From assembly GCA_020433805.1 (NCBI GenBank), contig JAGRBZ010000027.1:1-37580 (forward strand): DNA of 37,580 nt. Direction: 5' to 3'. The DNA is from Anaerolineae bacterium (GTDB lineage Bacteria > Chloroflexota > Anaerolineae > 4572-78 > J111). This document shows, piece after piece, positions 25,244 through 34,148 of this stretch. Every line of letters begins with the position of its first letter. Position 1 is the stretch's first letter. The notes beneath the pieces are model-generated. The model saw only the letters and a list, made by a program, of their open reading frames with translations, had not been told where the DNA came from and made no database searches. A program made the translations under genes and the position numbers.

Positions 25244-27013
25244 ATGAAGAAAACTATTTCTATCCTCTTTAGTATTTGTATATTGGTTGGTTTGGTGGTC
25301 GGCTCATGGACGTGGATCAATAGCTTCTATGATTCAGCCTATAGCTATCAGCCTCCGTTTATACATGCTGCCCAGGGAACTGAGGCCCCAGTGTTGCCCA
25401 GAACATCCAAGGTGGTCATCGTTTTGTTAAGTGGCTTAGGCAATGAAGCGTTTCAAACATTTGAGCTTCCTGTTCTTGAACAGCTCGCGCAAACCGGAGC
25501 CAGCAGCACTATTCAAAGTTTGCCTCCCACCTACTCTCAAACGTCTCGGATGACGCTCATTACCGGGGCCTCGCCTGATCTTAACGGCGTCGCCCCCATC
25601 GACAAGCCTTTTGAGGCTTTAGACATCGCGCAAGTCGACTCTATATTTGCTCAGGCTCACAATGCCCAACTCAAGACCGCGCTGTTAGGTCTAGATGATT
25701 GGCGAGGACTGATCCCGCGTGAACACCTTGACGAAACGTTTTTTGTGAATGTTGCCGGTTTTGAAGCCGATCAAGCTATTTTGAATGTCGCCCTACCGTT
25801 GCTAAAAGATGACCAGATGGATTTGGTTCTCATCCAATTTACCAGCCTCGATTTTGTGGCATCTCGGCTCGATGGAGCCTCCGGCGAAGCCTACCTTAAC
25901 ACCGCTACGCGTCTGGATGGTTACATCGGGCAGATTAGCCGAATTATGAACCTGGATCAATCGACCCTCATCGTTTTAAGCGATCACGGCCACATAGCCT
26001 CCGGCGGTTATGGCGGCACGGAGTTGGAAGTTATCCAACAGCCGCTGGTTATCAATGGGCGAGGCATTAACTCCGGTCAATACAGTCTCATTTCTCAAAT
26101 GGATATTGCGCCGACGGTGGCTACGCTGTTGGGGTTGGCTGCTCCGTCCACAGCACAGGGACGTATTCTGTTTGAAATGCTTAACCTTAACCAGGAGAAT
26201 AAAACTCTGGCTCAAATAGCGCTGGCCGAACAGCGCATCCGTCTGGCCGAGGATTACCTGATTAACATCGTCGGTCCCGAAGCTACTTTGCCTGAGTCAC
26301 TGCTAGCCGATCTGGAGCGAGCGGCCCTCACCTTCTCACAAAACAACATCAATGGCGCTTTTCAGTTGGCGCTTCTTACCCAAGAAACAGCCGATACGCA
26401 AATGGCTACTGCCCGCTACAGCCGCATTCAGGCGGAACGATGGCCACGTCTCTTTTTTGGCGTGATGATGGCCGTAATTTGGTTCTTTATGATGTGGCGT
26501 CGGCGCAATACCCATGCCGGTCTTATCCTCATTGCCACCGTGGTAACGGTTGTGGTCTACCATGCTCTGTTTCAGCTACAAGGGTATAGTTACTCCATCA
26601 GCGCCTTTCCAAACCTGTTGCAGCTTCCGTTCGATATTGCCCGCCGGATGGTCGTTAGTTTTTTAGCTGGAGGCGCTTTGGTTTTAATATTCCTGATGTT
26701 GGTTGATGAGCGCGATTGGGGAACGCTCCTTAACACCGGTTATGGTTTTAGCTTCCTAACCCTATTTGTGCTCTTGATGCCTTTACTTTGGGCTTTTTGG
26801 CAAAATGGCTTCATAATACAATGGTATATTCCATCGGTTAATGTTGCCTTTTGGCAAATCATAAGTTTACTCGAAATTCTGGTGGCTGCTATAATTGGAT
26901 TAATTCTCCCATGGCCCATTATGGCTATGAATGTTTTTGTTAACTTTGTCCGCCGCCAACTAAGCGACAACAAACCCGAGTCAGGACGCGATCCTATCCC
27001 GGGACTACGATAA
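25244..27013 (+). CDS. Alkaline-phosphatase-superfamily membrane protein with altered metal ligands
   Basis: 589 residues: N-terminal signal-anchor (ISILFSICILVGLVVGSW), a type I phosphodiesterase/nucleotide pyrophosphatase-like domain (about 55-310), a helical linker, and about five membrane helices (about 405-560). The fold is shown by VVIVLLSGLGNEAF, YSQTSRMTLITGASPDLNG, a nucleophile-region Ser/Thr near 98-101, SDHGH (D247, H248, H250) and PLVINGRGI. Several usual ligands differ: the first Asp (DGLG) is Ser63, the LDxxGH block reads LDFVASRLDG without His, and GGHGG reads GGYGG. It may have lost or changed activity. The best-known relatives act on lipid-linked or GPI-like phosphoesters. 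It is bracketed by two REP-like elements. ATG 25244 has no clear Shine-Dalgarno. Confidence 0.78.
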   Translation: MKKTISILFSICILVGLVVGSWTWINSFYDSAYSYQPPFIHAAQGTEAPVLPRTSKVVIVLLSGLGNEAFQTFELPVLEQLAQTGASSTIQSLPPTYSQTSRMTLITGASPDLNGVAPIDKPFEALDIAQVDSIFAQAHNAQLKTALLGLDDWRGLIPREHLDETFFVNVAGFEADQAILNVALPLLKDDQMDLVLIQFTSLDFVASRLDGASGEAYLNTATRLDGYIGQISRIMNLDQSTLIVLSDHGHIASGGYGGTELEVIQQPLVINGRGINSGQYSLISQMDIAPTVATLLGLAAPSTAQGRILFEMLNLNQENKTLAQIALAEQRIRLAEDYLINIVGPEATLPESLLADLERAALTFSQNNINGAFQLALLTQETADTQMATARYSRIQAERWPRLFFGVMMAVIWFFMMWRRRNTHAGLILIATVVTVVVYHALFQLQGYSYSISAFPNLLQLPFDIARRMVVSFLAGGALVLIFLMLVDERDWGTLLNTGYGFSFLTLFVLLMPLLWAFWQNGFIIQWYIPSVNVAFWQIISLLEILVAAIIGLILPWPIMAMNVFVNFVRRQLSDNKPESGRDPIPGLR

Positions 27014-27018
27014 AAATC

Positions 27019-27101
27019 AGGTGGCAGTCACTTTTTGTTGATAAATCTGTGTCTTTACAACGCACATAACGTGATTTAATACACGCAAGTAGCTGTCACC
27101 T
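27019..27101. repeat. 83-bp REP-like palindromic element, copy B
   Basis: Left end AGGTGGCAGTCACTTTTTGT, right end AAGTAGCTGTCACCT (27087-27101). Same orientation and nearly the same length as copy A, with imperfect arms (three differences). It fills the gap between the phosphatase-like gene and the RmlD-like gene. Confidence 0.6.
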
Positions 27102-27120
27102 CTAGCCATTGAGAGGAATT

Positions 27121-27969
27121 ATGCGAACAATCATTACCGGTATTACAGGTCAACTGGGACAAGCTCTCAAGCATTATTTAAGCCAGCACAATTTTGATAT
27201 ACTAGATTTTCCTCGCCACGATGTTCAAGATCATACCGTTGTCCAGAAGCTATCCGACTATTACCCGGAGTTGGTCATCCATTGTGCAGCGATGACGAAT
27301 GTTGATGGCTGTGCCAAGGATCCTGATACGGCTTTTAGCGTCAATGCCTTCGGAACGCAAAATATTGCCCATGCCTGTCTGCGCTGCAATGCTGAAATGG
27401 TGTATATCTCTACAAACGAAGTTTTTAACGGACGCTCTGATCGGCCCTATCATGAAGATGATAAACCCAACCCGATTAACCCTTACGGTAGCTCCAAGCG
27501 ATCGGGGGAACAGATGGCGGCCCATTATCTTAAAGATGGATTGTACATTGTGCGCACCGCCTGGGTTTATGGCGGTGGACATATGTTCCCGGAAAAAATT
27601 CTGGCAGCCGCCGAAAAATACGGCGAACTGCGTGTTGTAACCGATGAAGTCAGTAACCCGACCTACACCTTCGACTTAGCCGAAGCGATTGGCAAGTTGG
27701 TTGAAACGCATGCTTATGGTACCTACCACTTTACCAATGCCGGCTACTGTTCGCGCTATGATTACGCCAAAGAGGTGCTGCGTCTCGGCGGGCGTGAGGA
27801 TGTACCGGTTCACCCGATTACGCTGGCCGACTATTCTCGAGCCTCAACCGTGCCTCCCTTTGCCCCGTTAGCCAATACGAAAGGAGCCGCGCTGGGAATT
27901 ACGTTACGCCCCTGGCAAGAAGCGCTAGCCGCCCACTTTGAAGCGACCCACTCAGCTCCAATGTCATGA
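27121..27969 (+). CDS. RmlD-like dTDP-4-dehydrorhamnose reductase / NAD(P)-dependent sugar epimerase
   Basis: ATG 27121 is chosen because GAGAGG lies just upstream; the longer frame would start at a TTG inside that site. The 282-residue short-chain dehydrogenase has GITGQLGQAL (GxxGxxG cofactor loop), VIHCAAMTNVDGCAKDP, YISTNEVFNG, the catalytic pair NPYGSSK (YxxxK) and RTAWVYGGG. This order matches RmlD, which makes dTDP-L-rhamnose from the 4-keto sugar. RmlA, B and C are not in the window. The stop overlaps the next gene (ATGA), so the reductase and a rhamnosyltransferase-like GT2 are translated together. Confidence 0.87.
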   Translation: MRTIITGITGQLGQALKHYLSQHNFDILDFPRHDVQDHTVVQKLSDYYPELVIHCAAMTNVDGCAKDPDTAFSVNAFGTQNIAHACLRCNAEMVYISTNEVFNGRSDRPYHEDDKPNPINPYGSSKRSGEQMAAHYLKDGLYIVRTAWVYGGGHMFPEKILAAAEKYGELRVVTDEVSNPTYTFDLAEAIGKLVETHAYGTYHFTNAGYCSRYDYAKEVLRLGGREDVPVHPITLADYSRASTVPPFAPLANTKGAALGITLRPWQEALAAHFEATHSAPMS

Positions 27970-28952
27970 TGGAACCACTGCTGTCGATCATTATTCCCCA
28001 TTACAACGGCGTACATCATTTGCCACCCTGTTTTGATGCATTGCGACGTCAAACCTATCCAAATGTGGAAATCATTTTGGCCGACAACGGTTCAACCGAT
28101 GAGTCGCTAGAACTCACGCGTCGCGATTACCCCGAGGTGAACATTCTCGAAATTGGCGAAAACTTAGGCTATGCGGGCGCTATCAACCGGGGCGTGCTGC
28201 ACGCCAACGGCCAGATCATTGTCCCGCTCAATAACGATACGGAAGCAGACTCCGGTTGGGCCAAAGCTATTGTTGATGTGCTGGCTCGCTATCCCGACGC
28301 CGGGATGGTTGCCAGTAAAATTTTGCTATTTGACGAGCGCGATAAAATCCACTCGGCCGGTGATGCCTTTGGTGTTGACGGTATCCCCATTAATCGCGGC
28401 GTGTGGCAAAAGGATGTCGGGCAATTTGATGACGACTCCTATATTTTTGGTGGCTGTGGTGGTGCCGTAGCCTATCGTCGCGCGATGCTGGACGACATCG
28501 GCTTGTTTGATGAAGACCTCTTTATGTACATGGAAGATGTAGACCTCAACTGGCGCGCTCAACTGGCCGGCTATCGGGTTGTTTTTGCCCCGCAAGCGAT
28601 AGTTTATCATCACGTAAGCGCCACCGGCGGAGGGGTGACAGCCAGCTACTATACCGGGCGCAACACGCTCTTTGTTCTGGCGAAAGTACTGCCCGGCTTT
28701 ATCTTTCGTCGCTACGGCTGGTCAATAGTTCGCGCCCAGATTAAAATTGCCTCTGAAGCGTTACGTGCCTGGCGCGGCGAGGCAGCTCGCGCGCGGCTTA
28801 AAGGACAGTTTGCCGGCCTTTTAGGGCTACCGCGTTGGTTAGCCAAACGCACCTCGGTCAAGCGCAGCCGTCAGGTAAGTAATGCCTATCTTGAAAGCCT
28901 GCTGACCGATGTTAACGGGCGTTCAAAAAAGCCTTTAGAAGTCCACGGTTAA
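27966..28952 (+). CDS. Family 2 glycosyltransferase, rhamnosyltransferase-like
   Basis: A 328-residue GT-A enzyme: LLSIIIPHYNGVHHL, EIILADNGSTDES, ENLGYAGAINRGV, PLNNDTEAD (DxD-type metal site), MYMEDVDLNWRAQLAGYRV and IVYHHVSATGG. The NLGYAGAxN and EDVDLxWR blocks are typical of WbbL-like rhamnosyltransferases. Together with the coupled RmlD-like gene it suggests L-rhamnose addition to a surface glycan. The C-terminal third is basic and amphipathic. A second Met directly follows the first, and either may be used. Confidence 0.9.
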   Translation: MMEPLLSIIIPHYNGVHHLPPCFDALRRQTYPNVEIILADNGSTDESLELTRRDYPEVNILEIGENLGYAGAINRGVLHANGQIIVPLNNDTEADSGWAKAIVDVLARYPDAGMVASKILLFDERDKIHSAGDAFGVDGIPINRGVWQKDVGQFDDDSYIFGGCGGAVAYRRAMLDDIGLFDEDLFMYMEDVDLNWRAQLAGYRVVFAPQAIVYHHVSATGGGVTASYYTGRNTLFVLAKVLPGFIFRRYGWSIVRAQIKIASEALRAWRGEAARARLKGQFAGLLGLPRWLAKRTSVKRSRQVSNAYLESLLTDVNGRSKKPLEVHG

Positions 28953-29028
28953 ACCTCTCTTCTTCTCTATCCTAACTCGTGCAGAACTCAAAAGCGTAAC
29001 AACCTGCAAATTAAGTTCTCTGATTTTT

Positions 29029-29056
29029 ACCCTTTTACCCGGTAAAATGGGTCTTT
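29029..29056 (+). terminator. Hairpin terminator after the RmlD-GT2 pair
   Basis: ACCC-TTTTAC (29029-29038) pairs with GTAAAA-T-GGGT (29042-29052) with one bulged T, then CTTT follows. It lies about 75 bp after the GT2 stop. Confidence 0.5.
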
Positions 29057-29169
29057 CCCCCTAAAACGTGATCGGATCATTTTAATTGATCTTATTCTGT
29101 GCTAAGATTAGTTTGAATAATCCACTCGATAACCTATCGACCAAACATCCAACGCATCGAACGTTGCCT

Positions 29170-32100
29170 ATGAAGATAAAAATTTGGGGAACGCGGGGTT
29201 CGATTCCCTCGCCGCTTCGGTCTGATCAAATCGAAGAAAAGATTCGGCAGGCCATATATGGCATGCCTGATATTGATACAAACAATATGGCCGAAGTGCA
29301 AGCCTACGTAAGCGAGCTTCCTATTCTGGCGCGGGGCACAGCCGGAGGCAACACCTCATGTATTGAGATACAATCGCGGGGTGATATTTTTGTTATCGAC
29401 GCCGGCTCCGGCCTGCGCGAGTTGGGCCGCGAGTTGATGCACGGCCCTTTTGGTCGTGGCGAAGGGATATTACACCTCTTTTTTAGCCACGCCCATTGGG
29501 ATCATCTGCAAGGCTTCCCTTTTTTTGCCCCTAACTTTGTAGCCGGCAATGAAATCTATATCTACAGCATTCACGATTTGGAAAAGGCGCTGCGCGACCA
29601 GCAGCGCCCGCTCAATTTTCCCATCAGCCTCGATTATATGCAGGCCACCTTCCATTTTATTCCGTTAACCCCCGGTCACGCTTTTCAAATCGGTAAAGTC
29701 ACCATCAACACCATCGAAAATCCACATCCGGGGAAAGCGTACAGCTACCGATTTCAGGATGAACATTGTGCCTTTGTATACGCCAGCGACGCCGAGTTTC
29801 AAGATTTAAGCGATGCCAGCGTCAACCCCCATATTGACTTTTTTCGAGGGGCGGACGCGCTTATATTTGATGCTCAATACACCCTTCGAGAGAGTTGGGA
29901 AAAAGTCGATTGGGGCCACAGCTCGGCCCTGATTGGGGTCGATTTTGCGCGCGCCGCCAACGTCAAGAAGCTGATTTTGTTCCATCACGACCCCATCTAT
30001 TCGGACAACCAACTTCAAGAAATTCAATCTACAGCCGTGGCCTATCAAGAGCAAGATAGTAAAATGCCGCATTGTGAAGTATTAGTTGGCTACGAGGGGC
30101 TGACGCTCGATTTAACGCCCACCGGTGCGGTTGAGTTTCAGGTAATGTCCGATCAGGAAACGGCTGTGGTCACGCCAACCAGCGTGTTTGACGAGCGTGG
30201 TGTCGATCAAATCGCCCAGCAATTAGCTAAATTTGCGGAACATCGGGCGTTGTCCGACTCCATTATCGACCTCACCCATGTTGAGACGCTAACCACGGCG
30301 ACGCTCAAAATGCTCGTTACGCTGGGGCACGCCGAAGGCAACGGCTCTATCGTGCTGGTTGCACCGTTAGAAAGCATTATGCGCGTTATCGAACTGGCCG
30401 GTTACCGTGATGTTTTTGCTATTTATCCGTCGGTTGATGCTGCCATTGAAGCCCTCCATGCCCGTAAAGCGTTGAACTTACCCGGCCAAATCATCAACGA
30501 GCGCTATCTTATCGAAGGCAAAATCGGCACAAGCCGGTTAGGTACATTGCTCAAAGCAATGGATACGAAACTGAATCGCACCGTTGCCATCAAGATTTTG
30601 TCGGCTGCGCTTAGCGAGCAAACTTTAAGAAAGTTTACGCGCCAGGCTCACCAACTGATCGATCTCGACCAACCTTCGGTAGTTAGGGTTTATGAAGTGG
30701 GGAGCGACGCCAACTTTACCTTTATTGTTGAAGAATTTGTGGCCGATGATACATTACAGGACTTTTTCGATGGGCCTATTCAACTGTTGTCCGTTGACCA
30801 GGCTTTGGATGTAGCGCTAGACATTACCCTGGCCTTAGAAAATATTCACAGCCGGGGACTAACCCACGGTAACCTCAAACCCGGCAATATTTTCTTAACC
30901 CCGCACGGAGTCAAACTAAGCGGTATCGGCCTGGGGCGTTTAGAAGAAGGACGAATACTACTCGATGCGCCGCTTCTTCACTTATCGGCGGCCTATCTGG
31001 CCCCTGAACAAATTCTGGGACAGCCGCTCGATGCCCGCACCGATTTATATGCTCTGGGTGTCGTTCTCTTTCAATTATTTACAGGGCAACTGCCGTACAG
31101 TGGTACCGATCAAGAAATTTTGCAGGCGCATCTCCATCAAGCGCCGCACCCGCCGCGTGAAATCAATGCCGACATTTCGCCCTCGCTGGAGCACCTTATT
31201 CTTAAATTGCTGATTAACAATCCCAGTGCGCGTTACTCCAGTGCCGAACAAGCGCGCCGTGTATCAAGTAGTTTAATCGTCAACGTCAACGATCTGAAAC
31301 AGCCGCGTAAAATGCCGCTCATCGACCGCGAAAAGCCACTGAAAATACTCCACTCCTACTGGCAGCAGGTTCAAAATGGACAGGGGCAGCTCGTTTTTGT
31401 CACCGGCGAACCGGGAGTCGGCAAAACCAGTCTGGTGCAGCAGTTTGCTGCCGAGTGCGAGCCGCCCGTCTTATTAATTGGACGCTGTCAAGAGCCAGAG
31501 AGCAGCCCCACCTATCATCCTTTTACCGAAGCGCTGCGAACCTACTTTGCCACCGTTCCGCCGGAACTCTTTAATGAAGAAGCCCGCCAGAACATCAGCC
31601 ATTTTAGCCGTCTGGTGCCCGAAATCCATCACATTCTGCCCGATCTTCCCAAGCCGCCTATCCTGGGGCCAAAGCAAGAGCAGTTGCGCTTGATGAGCAA
31701 CCTCACCCAATTCATCAAACAGGCCACCGAAGATCGCGCCTGGCTGCTTATTCTTGATGATTTACATTGGGCTGATAGAAGCAGTCTCGATCTGCTGCGC
31801 TACCTGGCCCACCATTTGCCCACAATGGCGCTCATGGTTATGGTGACCTACCGCGACGAAGATTTGGAACGGGGTCACGCGCTGCTCGATACGCTCCGTG
31901 ATTTAAGCAGCTCGCCGGTCTATCGCACCCTAACCTTGGGCCGGCTTGAGCAAGACGGCGTCGCCCGCGTATTGGAGAATATTTGGAAACAGCCGTCCCC
32001 ACCGGCTTTAACCGCCAAAATTTACGAGCAAACCGCCGGCAATCCGTTTTACGTTGAAGAGGTGGCGAAGACGCTTGTTGACGATGGCCTGATCATTGCC

Positions 32101-33924
32101 CAGGCCGGCGAGTGGCATTTTCCCGACATCGAGGAGGTGCGCCTGCCGCGCAGCGTGCGCGAAGCGGTTTGGCGACGTATTCATTACCTCAGCCCCGACA
32201 CCCAGGCGTTATTGCGTCAAGCATCGGTTTTAGGGCAAACCTTTCGCTTTGAGGATCTGCGCGAGATGAGCGGCCTTTCCGAGTGGGAGGTGCTGGAGCA
32301 TCTGGATGTGGCCCTGGAGCGCCAACTGCTGTGGGAAGAGCCGACGTTTGGTGAGAGCATGTTGTGCTTTAGCCATGTCGAAGTTCAATACGTACTTTAC
32401 GATGATATGGGGCCGCTGCGTCGCCGGATGCTGCATCGACAGGCCGGCGAAGCGTTAGAGCGGCGCGCGCTGGCCGATCTCAACCCTCCGGCTGAGGAAC
32501 TGGCCCACCACTTTTGCAATGCCGATGAGTTTGACAAGGCGCTGGTCTACAGTATCCAGGCGGCGCGTCAGGCCCAGGCCGATTACGCCAACGAAGCGGC
32601 GCTGATCTGGTACACCAACACCCTGGATATGCTCAACCAACTCAGCCCTACCGAGGCCGCTTCGTTTCATCGGCTGCGGCTGCCGGTTCATAAGTTTCTG
32701 GGGCAGGTTCTCACCCTCATTGGTCGCCATGATGAGGCACTTAACCATTATGTAGCGGCCCGTGTGCTGGTTGAAGCGGAAGAACCATCGCCGGCCCAGA
32801 GCCGGCAGTTGGCCGATTTATGCTGCTCAGCGGCTGTTGTCTACGAAAAACGGAGCGAGTACGAAACCGCCTTTAAGGAGTTAGAAGCCGGGCTAGCCTA
32901 TTTGGAAAAGGATATGTTTAATAACGAAGCGGCGCGCATTTACCTGGTTGGAGCCAGAACCTTTGACCACCAAGGCCAGCTCGATCAAGCCATCGACTGG
33001 TGCCAGCAAAGTCTGGCTATTGTTTCGCAGATAAAATCGCGCGAGAGCCAGCAAATTATGGCGCAAGTCTTCAACCGTTTGAGCGCCATCTGTCTGCTGC
33101 GCGCTTATTTTGATGTTGTGCTCCACTTTTCCCGCGAGAGCATTTCTATTCATCAGGAAATCGATAACCCTCCCGGCGAAGTTAGCCCCTACAACCATTT
33201 GGGGGTGGCCTATTTCTTGCAAGGCAATTGGTCAAAAGCCGAGGAGTCCTACATGAAAAGCCTCACCATGGCTAATAAGGTGGGCGATGTCGATGGCTAC
33301 AGCCGGGCCAGCAACAACTTAGCCGATCTTTACTTTTGCCGGGGCGAGTGGGACAAAGCCTTTTACATTTTGCGCGAAAACTGCGCCACCTGGCGGCAGA
33401 TAGGCATGGCCAAAGATGAGGCCAAAACGCTGAGCCGTATGGCCCAGGTGCATATCTACCGGCAGGAGTGGGCCGATGCCTTAACCTGCCTGGCCCGTAG
33501 TCATTCCATCTTCACCGAAGTCGGTGCCAACGATTACATTCCTGAGCTGGAGCGACGGTGGGGCGAGTACTGCTTAGGCACGGGTGAAATTGACCGGGCG
33601 CTGGAATATCTACAGCGTTCGGTGAAGCGGGCGGTGCAGCTGCGTAACCCCTTGCAAGAGGGCAAGTCGCGGCGTATGCTGGGCGAAGCGCTGCTGGCCC
33701 ATGATAAGGTCGATGAGGCCATCGCCATGTTAAATCACAGCTTAACCATCTTGAACGATTTCGAAATGGTGTACGAGGCCGCCCGCACCAAGACAATCCT
33801 TAGCCGCGCCTTATCAACGACCGGTGACCAAGCGAAAGCCCAGGCGATGTTGGACGCCGCTATCGACCGATTTAAGAGCCTTGGGGCCGAGGCTGATTTA
33901 GCTAAAGCGCAGGCTTTGCAGTAA
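29170..33924 (+). CDS. Multidomain signalling protein: MBL-fold hydrolase, STAS, pseudokinase, STAND ATPase, TPRs
   Basis: The start is placed at ATG 29170 (MKIKIWGTRGSIPSP), the natural N-terminus of this MBL group; a TTG at 29086 would add 28 unlikely residues. 1584 residues. (1) MBL fold about 1-310: GGNTSC, HAHWDH (H107-H112), HPG, GHSS, FHHDP, all metal ligands kept. (2) STAS-like domain about 325-434 (IIDLTHVETLTTATLKMLV). (3) Kinase fold about 441-700: VAIK kept (K475), but HRD is HGN (N568) and DFG is GIG (G585), so a pseudokinase. (4) P-loop NTPase about 714-1040: GEPGVGKTS, LLILDDLHWAD, AGNPFYVEEV, as in PknK/MalT-type STAND proteins. (5) TPRs to the end. No membrane segment and no output DNA-binding domain. 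Confidence 0.9.
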   Translation: MKIKIWGTRGSIPSPLRSDQIEEKIRQAIYGMPDIDTNNMAEVQAYVSELPILARGTAGGNTSCIEIQSRGDIFVIDAGSGLRELGRELMHGPFGRGEGILHLFFSHAHWDHLQGFPFFAPNFVAGNEIYIYSIHDLEKALRDQQRPLNFPISLDYMQATFHFIPLTPGHAFQIGKVTINTIENPHPGKAYSYRFQDEHCAFVYASDAEFQDLSDASVNPHIDFFRGADALIFDAQYTLRESWEKVDWGHSSALIGVDFARAANVKKLILFHHDPIYSDNQLQEIQSTAVAYQEQDSKMPHCEVLVGYEGLTLDLTPTGAVEFQVMSDQETAVVTPTSVFDERGVDQIAQQLAKFAEHRALSDSIIDLTHVETLTTATLKMLVTLGHAEGNGSIVLVAPLESIMRVIELAGYRDVFAIYPSVDAAIEALHARKALNLPGQIINERYLIEGKIGTSRLGTLLKAMDTKLNRTVAIKILSAALSEQTLRKFTRQAHQLIDLDQPSVVRVYEVGSDANFTFIVEEFVADDTLQDFFDGPIQLLSVDQALDVALDITLALENIHSRGLTHGNLKPGNIFLTPHGVKLSGIGLGRLEEGRILLDAPLLHLSAAYLAPEQILGQPLDARTDLYALGVVLFQLFTGQLPYSGTDQEILQAHLHQAPHPPREINADISPSLEHLILKLLINNPSARYSSAEQARRVSSSLIVNVNDLKQPRKMPLIDREKPLKILHSYWQQVQNGQGQLVFVTGEPGVGKTSLVQQFAAECEPPVLLIGRCQEPESSPTYHPFTEALRTYFATVPPELFNEEARQNISHFSRLVPEIHHILPDLPKPPILGPKQEQLRLMSNLTQFIKQATEDRAWLLILDDLHWADRSSLDLLRYLAHHLPTMALMVMVTYRDEDLERGHALLDTLRDLSSSPVYRTLTLGRLEQDGVARVLENIWKQPSPPALTAKIYEQTAGNPFYVEEVAKTLVDDGLIIAQAGEWHFPDIEEVRLPRSVREAVWRRIHYLSPDTQALLRQASVLGQTFRFEDLREMSGLSEWEVLEHLDVALERQLLWEEPTFGESMLCFSHVEVQYVLYDDMGPLRRRMLHRQAGEALERRALADLNPPAEELAHHFCNADEFDKALVYSIQAARQAQADYANEAALIWYTNTLDMLNQLSPTEAASFHRLRLPVHKFLGQVLTLIGRHDEALNHYVAARVLVEAEEPSPAQSRQLADLCCSAAVVYEKRSEYETAFKELEAGLAYLEKDMFNNEAARIYLVGARTFDHQGQLDQAIDWCQQSLAIVSQIKSRESQQIMAQVFNRLSAICLLRAYFDVVLHFSRESISIHQEIDNPPGEVSPYNHLGVAYFLQGNWSKAEESYMKSLTMANKVGDVDGYSRASNNLADLYFCRGEWDKAFYILRENCATWRQIGMAKDEAKTLSRMAQVHIYRQEWADALTCLARSHSIFTEVGANDYIPELERRWGEYCLGTGEIDRALEYLQRSVKRAVQLRNPLQEGKSRRMLGEALLAHDKVDEAIAMLNHSLTILNDFEMVYEAARTKTILSRALSTTGDQAKAQAMLDAAIDRFKSLGAEADLAKAQALQ

Positions 33925-34025
33925 AGGCGGGTTTTGGCTTGATGAGGGCGAATTCAAACCTGCGCTCCGACTCCTAACGCGCTGCGTTTTGTTTGACCGG
34001 CTTGGTTAACAGGCTCTGTTCGGCA

Positions 34026-34101
34026 TGTCATTGCGAGCAAAGCGAAGCAATCCCCATTTCCGAACGCGGAGATAGCTTCGTCGTTTCTCCTCGCTATGAC
34101 A
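34026..34101. repeat. 76-bp imperfect palindromic dispersed repeat
   Basis: Ends TGTCATTGCGAG and CTCGCTATGACA, inner arms GCGAAGCAATC and GATAGCTTCGTC. It belongs to the same broad class as the TCATTTCG-ended repeat at 1428-1585 and lies in the gap between convergent genes. Confidence 0.65.
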
Positions 34102-34148
34102 TATGCGGAAGTTGTTTTTTTGCCGATCCTAAGTCGGCTAAATCCCGC

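Noticed and set aside
33960..34020. Second attC site near GTTAGGAG beyond the hydrolase gene
   Set aside because: The arms do not pair and the spacing is too short. A dispersed repeat occupies the place.
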